Positions 28,307 to 38,200 of a stretch of 64,000 nt of DNA are shown in pieces. The DNA is taken from NCBI GenBank assembly GCA_964573255.1, contig CAZNJB010000010.1, positions 20,704 to 84,703 on the forward strand. The letters run 5' to 3'. Within the stretch, counting starts at the first letter, position 1. Each line of letters opens with the position of its first letter. The stretch is from CAYNUJ01 sp964573255. Its GTDB lineage: Bacteria > Bacteroidota > Ignavibacteria > Ignavibacteriales > Melioribacteraceae. Position numbers and translations under genes: made by a program. Under the pieces are notes generated by a model. That model searched no databases. It had not been told where the DNA came from and was given only the letters and a program-made list of their open reading frames with translations.

Positions 28307-29920
28307 ATGAAAAAAATATACTTAATCCTTTTTCTGATAAATTCATTTTTTAATATAGTTTCCTATTCACAGACTTTTACGGTTAAACCTAATGAACTGG
28401 AATTTGTGGATATTTTCGACAGATTGGTTAATTTTCATCTGATTAACAATACCTTGCAGGATATAATACTCGATTCATTAAAATTTAATGAAGACAGATA
28501 TGTTGTTCGCTTTAACGAGAACATTTCTCTTCCGTGGGTTGTAAATTCGGGGGATTCCCTTTCCTTGGATATAATTCTTGTAACTTATTTTGACGTAACT
28601 GCCGACGAAATTCACGATTCTCTACTTATTTTTACTAATGGGAATCCTACAGGGCAATTGTTAAGATTAGAAATAGAATTTTTCGAAGAAAATGAAAACA
28701 GGGGGGTAATTAACGGTAACGTAAATTATGCAGGAACACCGATAGCTAATGCCGAAGTAGCTTTTATTCTTGATGGTACTTTTGTATTAAAAAGAACCTT
28801 CACCGATTCCCAAGGAAATTATTCCGTATCTCTGCCTGCAGCAGAATATTCAATTCTTGCTTCAAAAGACGGATATTACGATACGTATTTCGGAAACTCA
28901 ACTTCACCATTCTCCTCTGCGAGAGTTCATTTAACAAGCAATTCTGTCATTTCTGCAGATATTTCAATTAAACCTGAAACTGTTACAGGCATTAATATTT
29001 CGGGCAATGTATTCGATTTTCAAACCCAGGCAAAAGTTGGTCACGGAGTAATTGTAATAAGAAAAGGGAAACATACGCCAACAAAAAGAAATGCAGTAAT
29101 TCCTGATACAGCAAATATTGAAACTTACTCTGCACTAATTAATCCTGACGGTTCATTCAGCATCAAAAATATTTTAACTCCCGGATATTATTACATCCAG
29201 GCATTTAATAATCTCTATCTGCCTTCTTATTACACCGGTAGCGATCAACCGGCGATTTTTTGGCAGGATGCCGATTCCGTGTTAATTGACGGAAGTAATG
29301 GTGAAAAAAATATTTATTGCAAAAGGGATTCCTCTTATGGAGGCGGTTCAGTAAACGGTACTGTTATTTTTAATAATTTGGCAAAAACCGCATCTGATTC
29401 TTTGTTAAATCAAGTTATAATCTATGCGGAGAACATTAATACAGGAAATATTTATTACTATTCACTTCCTAAAAAATCCTATCAATTTACTTTGTATAAT
29501 CTTCCTGTTGGTGATTATAAATTACGTGCTCAAATTGTTGGATTGGATGATGCGTTTAGTACAAATTTCACTATTTCCCAAGCTTCCCCATATTTCGAAG
29601 GTGCGGATATAGTCTTTTCAGTTAGTCCCGTTCGTGAGAATAATCTTCAAAATCCTCATGAGTTTATAATCATTTCAAACTACCCAAATCCTTTTAATCC
29701 ATCTACAAAGATATTTGTGAAATTAAGAACCTCAGGCTACACTACTATAAAATCTTATGATGCGCTAGGGAGGGAGAGCGTAGAAATATTCAGAGGGAAT
29801 CTCTCAAAAGGTGAGTATACCTTCAATTTTGACGGCAGGGAATTGGCTGCCGGCGTTTACTACATTGTAGTTAGCAGTGGTAATTATCACAAAGTTCATA
29901 AAATTATGCTGTTGAAATAG
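28307..29920 (+). CDS. T9SS-exported protein with carboxypeptidase-regulatory-like domains
   Basis: This 537-residue protein has a signal peptide (LILFLINSFFNIVSYS), an N-terminal beta domain (about 20-130), and repeated carboxypeptidase-regulatory-like beta-sandwiches (GVINGNVNYAGTPIANAEVA at about 138; INISGNVFDFQTQ near 230; GGSVNGTVIFNN near 350). It ends in a T9SS sorting domain (NYPNPFNPSTKIFV...KIMLLK). No catalytic motif was seen; it looks like a surface structural or adhesive protein. It is divergent from the ECF/anti-sigma/CHAT operon. Confidence 0.82.
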   Translation: MKKIYLILFLINSFFNIVSYSQTFTVKPNELEFVDIFDRLVNFHLINNTLQDIILDSLKFNEDRYVVRFNENISLPWVVNSGDSLSLDIILVTYFDVTADEIHDSLLIFTNGNPTGQLLRLEIEFFEENENRGVINGNVNYAGTPIANAEVAFILDGTFVLKRTFTDSQGNYSVSLPAAEYSILASKDGYYDTYFGNSTSPFSSARVHLTSNSVISADISIKPETVTGINISGNVFDFQTQAKVGHGVIVIRKGKHTPTKRNAVIPDTANIETYSALINPDGSFSIKNILTPGYYYIQAFNNLYLPSYYTGSDQPAIFWQDADSVLIDGSNGEKNIYCKRDSSYGGGSVNGTVIFNNLAKTASDSLLNQVIIYAENINTGNIYYYSLPKKSYQFTLYNLPVGDYKLRAQIVGLDDAFSTNFTISQASPYFEGADIVFSVSPVRENNLQNPHEFIIISNYPNPFNPSTKIFVKLRTSGYTTIKSYDALGRESVEIFRGNLSKGEYTFNFDGRELAAGVYYIVVSSGNYHKVHKIMLLK

Positions 29921-29945
29921 TTCTTTTTCATAAAGAATTATTTTA
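29921..29945 (+). terminator. Weak terminator-like hairpin after the T9SS gene
   Basis: A 6-base stem (TTCTTT at 29921, AAAGAA at 29932) with a 5-base loop runs into TTATTTTA. It is short, so read-through is possible. Confidence 0.4.
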
Positions 29946-29985
29946 CGGCACTTCTTAAGATTGGCAATGACAATTGTTTAATTTT

Positions 29986-30015
29986 TTGAAAAACCTCCCT
30001 AATTCCTTATATTTG
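29986..30015 (+). promoter_or_regulatory. Bacteroidota-type promoter of the UvrD/PcrA-type helicase gene
   Basis: TTG at 29986-29988, 19 bases, then TATATTTG at 30008-30015 matches the TTG / TAnnTTTG consensus of this group. The start codon is 24 bases downstream of the -7 box, leaving a short leader. Confidence 0.7.
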
Positions 30016-30038
30016 CACTCTTAAAAATTAAGGGTTTT

Positions 30039-32216
30039 ATGAAAATCTTAGAAAATTTAAACGAAGAACAGCGAATTGCTGTTGAATATAATAAAACCCC
30101 GCATATGATTGTTGCGGGCGCCGGTTCGGGTAAAACGCGTGTTTTAACCCATAAAATAGCTTATTTACTCCATAAAAAGATACTCGCACCCGAAAATATT
30201 CTTGCATTAACATTCACAAATAAAGCCGCCAACGAAATGAAAGAAAGAATTGTGGAATTAGTTGGCAAGAAGGCTGAAAAACTGTGGATGGGTACTTTTC
30301 ATTCCATTTTTGCGAGAATATTGAGAGCCGAATCGGAAAAATTGAATTACCGGCCTAATTTTTCTATCTATGACCGTGAGGATTCCATTTCGCTTGTCGG
30401 CAACATCATAAATGCATTTCAGATGAATATTGATATGTCGCCTAATGCTATTCAGCACAAGATTAGTCATTTTAAAAATCATATGATTTCTGTTGATGAA
30501 TATCTAAATAATATTGCAAAAACTGCATTAGATAGAAAAATAGGCGAAATTTACAAAGAATACGAAGTACGTCTCTACGAAAATAATTCGATGGATTTCG
30601 ATGATTTATTACTCAAACCAATCGAATTATTTACGAAACATCCGAGAGTTCTGCAGCATTATAGGGGACTGTTCAAATATATTTTAGTGGATGAGTTCCA
30701 GGATACTAATAAAGCTCAGTATGAAGTTATCAAAATGTTATATAACCGTTTGGTTAAAATATGCGTTGTTGGCGACGATGCACAGTCAATTTACGGCTGG
30801 CGAGGAGCAGACCTCGGAAATATGCTCAATTTTGAGAAAGATTTTCCAAAAGCAAAAATATTTAGATTAGAACAGAATTATAGATCGACAAAAACTATCC
30901 TAAAAGCTGCCGATTCGGTAATTAAAAACAATAAAGATCAAATCCAGAAAACTCTCTGGACGGAGAACGAAGAAGGCGAAAAGATTACTTTAATGCGTTG
31001 CTCCGATGAAAAGGACGAGGCATTCCAAATAGCGCGTCAAATTAAAAATGAAGTTACGGCTAAAAAGCTGAAATTAAATGATGTCGCTATTCTTTATAGA
31101 ATTAATAGTCAATCCAGAGCTTTGGAAGAGGCGTTGAGACGCGAAAAACTGCCTTATAAAATTATTGGCGGTGTGGAATTTTACAGACGCAAAGAAATCA
31201 AGGATATTATCGGTTACTTGCGCATACTGGCAAATCAAGATGATGAGGAAAGTTTATTAAGAATTATGAACTTCCCTCAAAGGGGAATTGGTAACACCTC
31301 AATTTCTAAAATGATTGAATTTGCGCGCAGGTTGGATTTGACACTCTTCCAAACAATGGCACGCATATTCGAAGTAATTGAAGTTAAAGAAAGAATTCAG
31401 AAAAATGTAAAATCGTTCAAATTATTCTTGGATAAATATATTTCGCTTAAAGATGAATTGTCTTTGAGTGAGCTGACTTCGGCATTAGTTGACGAGCTTG
31501 GTATCCTTAGAATGTATAAGGAAGAGAACTCTGTCGATAGTATGCAGCGTTATGCAAATGTACAAGAGTTGCTCCGTTCTATCCAAGAATATAATGAAGA
31601 AAATCCCAAAGCTACGATAGATGAATTTTTGGCGGATGTATCACTGATTTCGGGTATAGATCAATTTTCCGGTTCCGAGAACGCTATTCCTTTGATGACT
31701 GTTCATTCGGCAAAAGGATTGGAGTTCCCGGTTGTTTTCTTAACCGGATGTGAGGAAGATATTTTTCCGTTGAATCAGAAATTTGATGAAGACGCTAAAA
31801 TTGAAGAAGAAAGAAGATTATTCTACGTTGCTTTAACGAGAGCCGAGCGCAAAGTTATTATTACTTACGCACGTTCACGCTACCGTTTCGGGGAAGTGGC
31901 TTATCAAGCCCGTTCCAGGTTTATTGAGGAACTCGATCCGGATACCGTTGATGAATTGCAAGGCGTAGGTAAAGGTCGCTCGAGAAGAAAAAGAAAATCA
32001 TATTATGATGAATTCTATCAAGCTGGTTTTGATGAAGATTTCAATCAAGAAAGAAGATCCTTAAGAGTTGGCAGCCGTGTGGTTCACGAATTGTTTGGTC
32101 AGGGTAAGATACTTGCAATCAATGGACAGGGTGATATGCAAAAAGTTAGTGTTGATTTTGAAGAACACGGTACAAAACACCTCCTTGTTAAATTTGCCAA
32201 CTTAAGGCTGATATGA
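30039..32216 (+). CDS. ATP-dependent DNA helicase of the UvrD/PcrA type
   Basis: This 725-residue superfamily 1A 3'-5' helicase shows all motifs: MIVAGAGSGKTRVLTHKIA (Walker A, about 24-42), FTNKAANEMKER, ILVDEFQDTNKAQYE (Walker B, about 216-230), VGDDAQSIYGWRGAD (motif III, about 247-261), LEQNYRSTKT (IV), VHSAKGLEFPVVF (V, about 554-566) and LTRAERKVIITYARSR (VI). The C-terminus has the Tudor-like extension of PcrA (VHELFGQGKI...). UvrD/PcrA unwinds DNA in repair and clears transcription or replication blocks. The gene is alone, with its own promoter and terminator. Confidence 0.95.
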   Translation: MKILENLNEEQRIAVEYNKTPHMIVAGAGSGKTRVLTHKIAYLLHKKILAPENILALTFTNKAANEMKERIVELVGKKAEKLWMGTFHSIFARILRAESEKLNYRPNFSIYDREDSISLVGNIINAFQMNIDMSPNAIQHKISHFKNHMISVDEYLNNIAKTALDRKIGEIYKEYEVRLYENNSMDFDDLLLKPIELFTKHPRVLQHYRGLFKYILVDEFQDTNKAQYEVIKMLYNRLVKICVVGDDAQSIYGWRGADLGNMLNFEKDFPKAKIFRLEQNYRSTKTILKAADSVIKNNKDQIQKTLWTENEEGEKITLMRCSDEKDEAFQIARQIKNEVTAKKLKLNDVAILYRINSQSRALEEALRREKLPYKIIGGVEFYRRKEIKDIIGYLRILANQDDEESLLRIMNFPQRGIGNTSISKMIEFARRLDLTLFQTMARIFEVIEVKERIQKNVKSFKLFLDKYISLKDELSLSELTSALVDELGILRMYKEENSVDSMQRYANVQELLRSIQEYNEENPKATIDEFLADVSLISGIDQFSGSENAIPLMTVHSAKGLEFPVVFLTGCEEDIFPLNQKFDEDAKIEEERRLFYVALTRAERKVIITYARSRYRFGEVAYQARSRFIEELDPDTVDELQGVGKGRSRRKRKSYYDEFYQAGFDEDFNQERRSLRVGSRVVHELFGQGKILAINGQGDMQKVSVDFEEHGTKHLLVKFANLRLI

Positions 32217-32236
32217 TGTGAGTGAGTAGTATGATG

Positions 32237-32261
32237 AGCCCGGGTTTTACCGGGCTTTTTT
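32237..32261 (+). terminator. Rho-independent terminator of the helicase gene
   Basis: A 7-base stem (AGCCCGG at 32237, CCGGGCT at 32250) with a GTTTTA loop is followed by a run of Ts, 20 bases after the stop. Confidence 0.88.
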
Positions 32262-32489
32262 GCTTTAAATGGTTCTTAAAATAAAAATGCCATAAAGTAA
32301 TTTATAACTGTAATTCTTAAATGCTAAATCTATATATCGAGATTTTTTTCACACCTTCAGTTTGTTGTTTTCAAACTCAGTTGTACCTTGAATTTAAACA
32401 ATGCGACAATTCAATAAAATAGTTATATTTCTTTAAATATTAATCCATCGTTTTGTAAATTTATATTATTATAAAAGAAAGGCAGTATT

Positions 32490-33137
32490 ATGAAAATATA
32501 TAAATTGTTTTTACTCACATTTATTTTAGGCTCTGTTTTATTTGCGCAGAGCAGTAAAGGAATAGCCGCTAAAATTGCTGAAACATACGGAATTGAAAAT
32601 TTTAAGAACGTTAAATCAATTCAGTATACATTTAACGTTCAAAAGGGGGAGAAAAAAGTCTCCCGTACTTGGAAATGGTTCCCTCACCAAAAGAAGGTAA
32701 TCTCCGGTACAGGTGTTGAGTATGTTAGAACTAGTTTCAACCGGGAAGACAAAGAGCTACGAAAAATTGATTGGCAATTTATCAATGATAATTATTGGCT
32801 TTTATTCCCGTATCATTTGCAGTGGGATACCGGAGTTGAAATTGAAGAAAAAGGGGATGCAGTTTCTCCAATAAATAACATAAAATGTTCCCAAATTAAT
32901 GCCGTTTATAAGGGTGACGACGGCTACACGCCTAACGATATTTATGAATTGTACCTTAATTCCAATTTTGAGATTATTGAATGGGTTTATCGTCCCGGCG
33001 GTTCTAAAGATAAAGTCTATCCTGCCACTTGGAGTTCACCGGAAGATTTTAACGGAATAAAAATTTCCTTGAAGCATGCTAATAAGGATGGCAGTTTCAA
33101 ATTATGGTTTACAGATATAAAAGTGGAATTGAAATAA
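32490..33137 (+). CDS. Secreted protein of unknown function (outer-membrane lipoprotein-sorting-like fold suspected)
   Basis: This 215-residue protein has a signal peptide (FLLTFILGSVLFAQ). The mature part has alternating beta-strands: VKSIQYTFNVQKGEKKVSRTW, WKWFPHQKKVISGTG, YELYLNSNFEIIEWVYRPGG. This resembles the LolA/LolB-like or DUF6503-type half-barrel that binds lipids; the resemblance is only by eye. It is monocistronic, preceded by about 230 bases of non-coding AT-rich DNA, and ends at a bidirectional terminator. Periplasmic location is expected. Confidence 0.7.
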   Translation: MKIYKLFLLTFILGSVLFAQSSKGIAAKIAETYGIENFKNVKSIQYTFNVQKGEKKVSRTWKWFPHQKKVISGTGVEYVRTSFNREDKELRKIDWQFINDNYWLLFPYHLQWDTGVEIEEKGDAVSPINNIKCSQINAVYKGDDGYTPNDIYELYLNSNFEIIEWVYRPGGSKDKVYPATWSSPEDFNGIKISLKHANKDGSFKLWFTDIKVELK

Positions 33138-33146
33138 CCCAGACTT

Positions 33147-33180
33147 AAAAAAAGGCGGGAATGAAACCCGCCTTAATTTT
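33147..33180. terminator. Bidirectional terminator between convergent genes
   Basis: An 8-base stem (AAGGCGGG at 33152, CCCGCCTT at 33167) with a 7-base loop has A-run on the left and AATTTTT on the right, so it can terminate the gene at 32490 (+) and the phosphofructokinase (-). Confidence 0.85.
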
Positions 33181-34382
33181 TAATCACTTGCCATTATAAA
33201 TAAAGGCTTCGACTCGAAACTCTTATAGAATGGTCTCAGTCTTTCTGTGTTGTAATATTTACTTACGTCAACTACTTTTTTGTAGCTGGTAACAACTTCC
33301 AAATGTTCGTTGCCGTATCTTCCGTTTCTTAAGGTTACAAGCCTTCCGCTTACACCATCTAAAATTAAATCCAGTGCCAAGTTTCCGTACGCCATCGGGA
33401 CTATCGAATCTATAGCATCCGGATTACCGCTTCTTACAATGTAACCCAAGCGCTGGTTAATGACATTTATTCTCTTACCATTATTGAATTTTGGTGAAAT
33501 TTCTTTCAATTGCTTGGATACATAATCTCCAATACCACCGAGTTTAGCATGTCCGAACATATCCTTCTCTGAATTTTCGAAGACCATATCTTGACCCTTA
33601 ACCATAGCTCCTTCGGAAACTAATACGACTGAGTAATGACTCGGGTTTTTGTATCTGTCTTCAATAAGCAATTGAGTCAATTGTTCAATATCAAATTTAT
33701 ATTCGGGAATCACGCATCTATTAGCAGCTCCAGCCATTGTTGGAAGAAGAGCTGTAAATCCGGCGTAACGGCCAAAAACTTCAATAACCAAGAACCTTTC
33801 GTGGGAACCGGCAGTAGTTCTTAGATTATGAGTCATTTCGATTGTTCTCGTTACGCAAGTACTAAATCCGATGCAGTAATCTGTTCCCGGAACATCGTTA
33901 TCCATAGTTTTGGGAATAGCAATAACATTTACACCTTCTTTATGGAGACGAACGCCGTAACTCAATGTATCGTCGCCGCCGATTGGGATAAGATAATCGA
34001 TTCCGAGAAATTCGAGGTTTTTTAATACCTCAGGAGTGAGATCATTAATCTCATCGGTGTAAATATCTTTCAAATGTTGAGGAACGTTTGCTTTTGGAAC
34101 ATGTGACGGACGGGTTCTGGAAGTATGAAGAAATGTACCGCCTGTTCTACCGGTTTTGTTAACTAATTCCTCAGTGAGTTCAACGTAGTTATGACTATTG
34201 TCAGCTTTTTCATCCCTTATAATGTCAATCATTCCGCCCCATCCACGGCGAATACCAATTACCTCATATCCTTCTCGCCTTGCTCTAATCGTTACCGCAC
34301 GAATAGCAGGATTTAACCCAGGAACATCACCCCCGCCGGTTAATATCGCTATTCTGCCTTTAGATGTATTTATATTACTCAT
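33180..34382 (-). CDS. Phosphofructokinase, probably pyrophosphate-dependent
   Basis: This 400-residue PfkA-family enzyme phosphorylates fructose-6-phosphate. Two positions decide the phosphoryl donor: ATP enzymes have GGDGS and PGTxDND, PPi enzymes have GGDD and PKTxDND. Here the motifs are GGDDTLSYG (about residue 134) and PKTMDNDVPGTD (about 155), both PPi-type. The N-terminal GGGDVPGLN replaces the usual GGDAPGMN. PPi use would make the step reversible and save ATP. Length is larger than the 320-residue E. coli type. It follows a 37-residue membrane peptide on the same strand and ends at a bidirectional terminator. The donor is inferred from motifs alone. Confidence 0.9.
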   Translation of the reverse strand: MSNINTSKGRIAILTGGGDVPGLNPAIRAVTIRARREGYEVIGIRRGWGGMIDIIRDEKADNSHNYVELTEELVNKTGRTGGTFLHTSRTRPSHVPKANVPQHLKDIYTDEINDLTPEVLKNLEFLGIDYLIPIGGDDTLSYGVRLHKEGVNVIAIPKTMDNDVPGTDYCIGFSTCVTRTIEMTHNLRTTAGSHERFLVIEVFGRYAGFTALLPTMAGAANRCVIPEYKFDIEQLTQLLIEDRYKNPSHYSVVLVSEGAMVKGQDMVFENSEKDMFGHAKLGGIGDYVSKQLKEISPKFNNGKRINVINQRLGYIVRSGNPDAIDSIVPMAYGNLALDLILDGVSGRLVTLRNGRYGNEHLEVVTSYKKVVDVSKYYNTERLRPFYKSFESKPLFIMASD

Positions 34383-34456
34383 AGTAGCACATACCTCTAT
34401 TATTCTTAAAAAATAAAGATTATATTAATTTTCTAGTCGGAATTAGTAAAGTTGGG

Positions 34457-34570
34457 TTATTTTCTTCTTTTCTTTTGAGTGGCCAATTTGAAGTAACTGT
34501 AAAAAGCAACGCTCAAAAGCAACGTCCAAGAAACAATTAAAAATACAAGACCTTCAAATTTCAATCCCAT
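34457..34570 (-). CDS. Single-pass membrane peptide (37 aa) upstream of phosphofructokinase
   Basis: An ATG frame encodes 37 residues with one hydrophobic helix (LVFLIVSWTLLLSVAFYSYF) and a positively charged end (TQKKRRK), predicting an N-out/C-in single pass. The stop is 74 bases before the phosphofructokinase start on the same strand. The form resembles the small accessory subunits that accompany sodium symporters, but no transporter is nearby. The Shine-Dalgarno is weak. The clean membrane helix plus basic tail supports it as real; function unknown. Confidence 0.5.
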   Translation of the reverse strand: MGLKFEGLVFLIVSWTLLLSVAFYSYFKLATQKKRRK

Positions 34571-34842
34571 TTTTTCACCAGAACTAACATTACCAATAAA
34601 TAATAATTAAATACAAAAATAATGTTTTATGCAGTAAAAATAAAGAGATTGACCTCTTTTTTATTAGATAAATGAATATTTATTCATAAAATAATTAGAT
34701 GATAGTAAGAATTTTCATAAGAATTTTATTAAAATTATGAACAAAATATTATGTAACAGAAATTTTTTTGAAACGTCAAAATCTTTGTAATTAAGAAAAA
34801 AATTAACATATTAAAACATTCTTTGAATAAAAATGGAATAGC
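34571..34842. other. AT-rich gap between divergent genes
   Basis: Very AT-rich DNA with no open frame that I can support. It should carry divergent promoters for the small membrane peptide/phosphofructokinase (-) and the small secreted protein (+). No clear TTG/TAnnTTTG pair was found. Confidence 0.45.
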
Positions 34843-35112
34843 ATGAAAAAATCATCCCTTCTTTTATTTGCTTTCCTTTTACTCAGCAATACTTTTATTC
34901 TACAAAGTCACAGTGCAATAACTGTCTCGTATGCCTTAAAAACGCTTAATCCTTTAATCGATTATTCCGGGAACGGGTATTCGGTGATTACCTTCAGTGA
35001 TTATCGGAACCTGAGATATCTCAATTCCGGAAATATTTTCGGTGAAATGAGTAGAGCGATTACAGGCACTGAGACTGCGTGCAGTACCGAATCAATCGAA
35101 GATTCCAGATAA
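34843..35112 (+). CDS. Small secreted protein, unknown function
   Basis: This 89-residue frame begins with a strong signal peptide (SSLLLFAFLLLSNTFIL). The mature part is about 65 residues, polar, with TLNPLIDYSGNGYSVITFSD and a single cysteine near the end. It is followed after 97 bases by the VPS10-type protein, on the same strand. I do not recognise a family. The signal peptide supports a real gene; the remainder has low complexity of evidence. Confidence 0.5.
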   Translation: MKKSSLLLFAFLLLSNTFILQSHSAITVSYALKTLNPLIDYSGNGYSVITFSDYRNLRYLNSGNIFGEMSRAITGTETACSTESIEDSR

Positions 35113-35209
35113 ATTATAAGCATAAAAATTCCGGGAGAGATCAAAACCCTCCTGAAAGAAGTATGCTTTTAAAATAATGTTCAATGAATAAATAAACAGG
35201 AGTTTCTTG

Positions 35210-38200
35210 ATGAATAAATATTTCGTTTTACTATTCTCTCTTTTTGTTTTTACGTTAAATGCACAGGATTTTAAAACCGAATACTTGGAAGGATTAAAAC
35301 CAAGATCAATTGGTCCGGCTGGAATGAGCGGACGAGTAACATCAATAGATGCTGTAATCAATAATCCGGATATTATTTACGTCGGAACCGCTTCGGGTGG
35401 ACTTTGGCGGTCTACCAGCGGTGGTACGGAATGGGAACCGATATTCGACGATCAGCCGGCTGCTTCGATTGGCGCTGTGGCAGTCGATCAAAATATTCCC
35501 GATATAATTTGGGCCGGAACCGGGGAAGGCAACCCGAGAAACTCACAATCTATGGGTAGAGGAATTTTTAAGAGTCTTGATGGCGGGAAGACTTGGAAAT
35601 TAATGGGATTGGAGAACACGAAAACGATTCATAGAATAATAATCGATCCGAGGAATTCGGATGTTGTTTATGCCGCTTCACTCGGGAATGCATGGAAAGA
35701 AAATGAAGAAAGGGGCGTATTCAAAACTACGGATGGTGGCGAAACTTGGAAAAAAATTCTTTACGTAAATGAGTTAACAGGATGTGCAGATTTGGTGATT
35801 GATCCTGAAAATCCGAATAAATTAATTGCTGCAATGTGGGAATACCGCCGCTGGCCTTGGTTCTTTAAATCGGGTGGAAAAGGCTCGGGTATTTATATTA
35901 CGTTTGACGGCGGTAAAACTTGGCAGAAACGTACTTCGAAAGATGGTTTGCCGGAAGGTGAACTCGGAAGAATAGGATTGGCAATTGCTCCGAGTAATCC
36001 GAAAATTATTTACGCTTTAATTGAAGCAGAGAAAAATGCTCTCTATAAATCGAGTGACGGCGGTTTTAAGTGGAAGAAGGTTTCCGATAAGAACGTTGGC
36101 AACCGTCCTTTCTATTATGCAGATATTTTTGTCGATCCCGATAATGAAAATCGAATTTACAATCTTCATTCGACAGTTACAGTTAGCGATGACGGAGGCA
36201 GAACATTTGAAACTTTGATTCCTTGGTCAAAAATTCATCCGGATCATCATGCTTTTTGGATAAATCCGCAAGACGCAAGTTATTTATTGGAAGGCAACGA
36301 TGGCGGTATGGCAATCTCCCGTGATAAAGGTAAAACCTGGAGATTTATTGGCAATTTACCGTTGGGACAATTTTATCATATAAATGTCGATAGAGACTTC
36401 CCTTATCACGTGTATGGCGGAATGCAGGATAACGGTTCTTGGCGGGGGCCGAGCAGAGTGAGAAGATGGGGAGGTATTAGAAATAGTGAATGGGAAGAAG
36501 TCGGTTTCGGCGATGGGTTCGATGTAGTCCCGTATATCCCGGATACTCGTTTCGGTTATGGAATGTCTCAAGGCGGACATTTATATCGTTATGATGTGCT
36601 TACAGGCAGTTCGAAAGATATTCAGCCGTATCATCCGGATGGGGTTAAATTGAGATTTAATTGGAATGCAGCAATCGCTCAAGATCCGTTCAATGCTGAG
36701 ACAATTTATTACGGTAGTCAATTTCTGCATAAGTCGGAAGATATGGGTGACAGTTGGGAAATTATTTCACCCGATTTAACGACAAATGATCCGGAAAAAC
36801 AGAAACAATTTGATAGCGGTGGATTAACGTATGACGTAACCGATGCCGAAAATTATACAACAATAATTTCCATAGCTCCGAGTCCGGTAAAACAAGGTGT
36901 TATCTGGGTGGGAACCGATGACGGAAATATCCAGCTTACAATCGACGGCGGAAAGACTTGGCAGAATTTAACCGAAAATTTAGACGACGCTCCCGAGGGT
37001 GGATGGGTGGCTCAGATTCGAGCTTCCTCTTACTCGGAAAGAGAAGCTTGGGTTGTTATTAATAATTACAGAAAAGGGGATTGGATGCCGTATTTGTTCT
37101 ATACGAATGATTTCGGTGAAAGTTGGGAAAATTTAGCTGAGGGGAAAAATATTGACGGTTATCTCCTTTCGGTTCTTCAAGATCCTGTTGAACCTGAGCT
37201 GGTATTTTTAGGAAGTGAATTCGGGCTTTATTTTTCTACTGATAAAGGTGAAAGCTGGATCAAGTGGGATAAAAATTATCCTACTGTTTCTACAATGGAT
37301 TTAGCTTATCAACCGGATGAGAATGATTTGGTAATAGGCACATTTGGAAGGGCTGCTTATATTATCGATAACATTGCTCCTTTGCGCGAGCTTGCAAGAA
37401 ATAAAAATTTTGTTTCTACGAAATTAAAATTGTTCGATATTCCTGATGCATATATGGAATATAATAAACGACCAGCGGGCAGCAGGTTTGCATCGGGATT
37501 GGAATATCTCGGTGAAAACGAAAGACCCAATGCTATGGTGACTTTCTGGGTTCAACCGGATACATCTAAAAAAGGGAAAAACACAAAAATCAAACTGAGT
37601 GTGTTCGATGAAGAAGGAACAAATATAAGAAATCTGGAACCGAAATTTAAAGCCGGTTTTAACAGAACTTATTGGTATTTGGATGCCAAAGGAGTTCGAT
37701 TCCCGGGCGGAAAGAAACCTCAACCCGGTTCGCCGGAAAGAGGCGGTTCAAAAATTCTTCCAGGAAAATATAAAATAGTTATCAGTTATGGAGATCTGAA
37801 GGATTCCGCATTCGTCAATGTTAAATTTGATAGTAGGATTAAACTAAATATTTCAGATTTGAAAGAGAGAAAATTACTTACCGAACAGGTAGTTAAATTG
37901 GTTTCTGCAACTACAACTGCTGTGGATAATTTGGATGAAATGAAAAAAGCACTCGATTTGTTTGTCAAAGAGAGTAAAAATGATACGACATTTAAAGACT
38001 TAAAGAAAACGGCGAAAGAATTTCTGGATACTATAAAAACAATGAGAGAAGAAGTCATTCAACCGAAGGAGAAGGGGATAAGGCAGGATGAATCTAAGAT
38101 ATCTTATAAATTAAGAAGAGCATTTTGGACTGTTCAAGGCTATCACGATAAACCGGGCGAAAGAGAAAAACTTGTCATTAAAGAAGCCGAAAAAGTAGTT

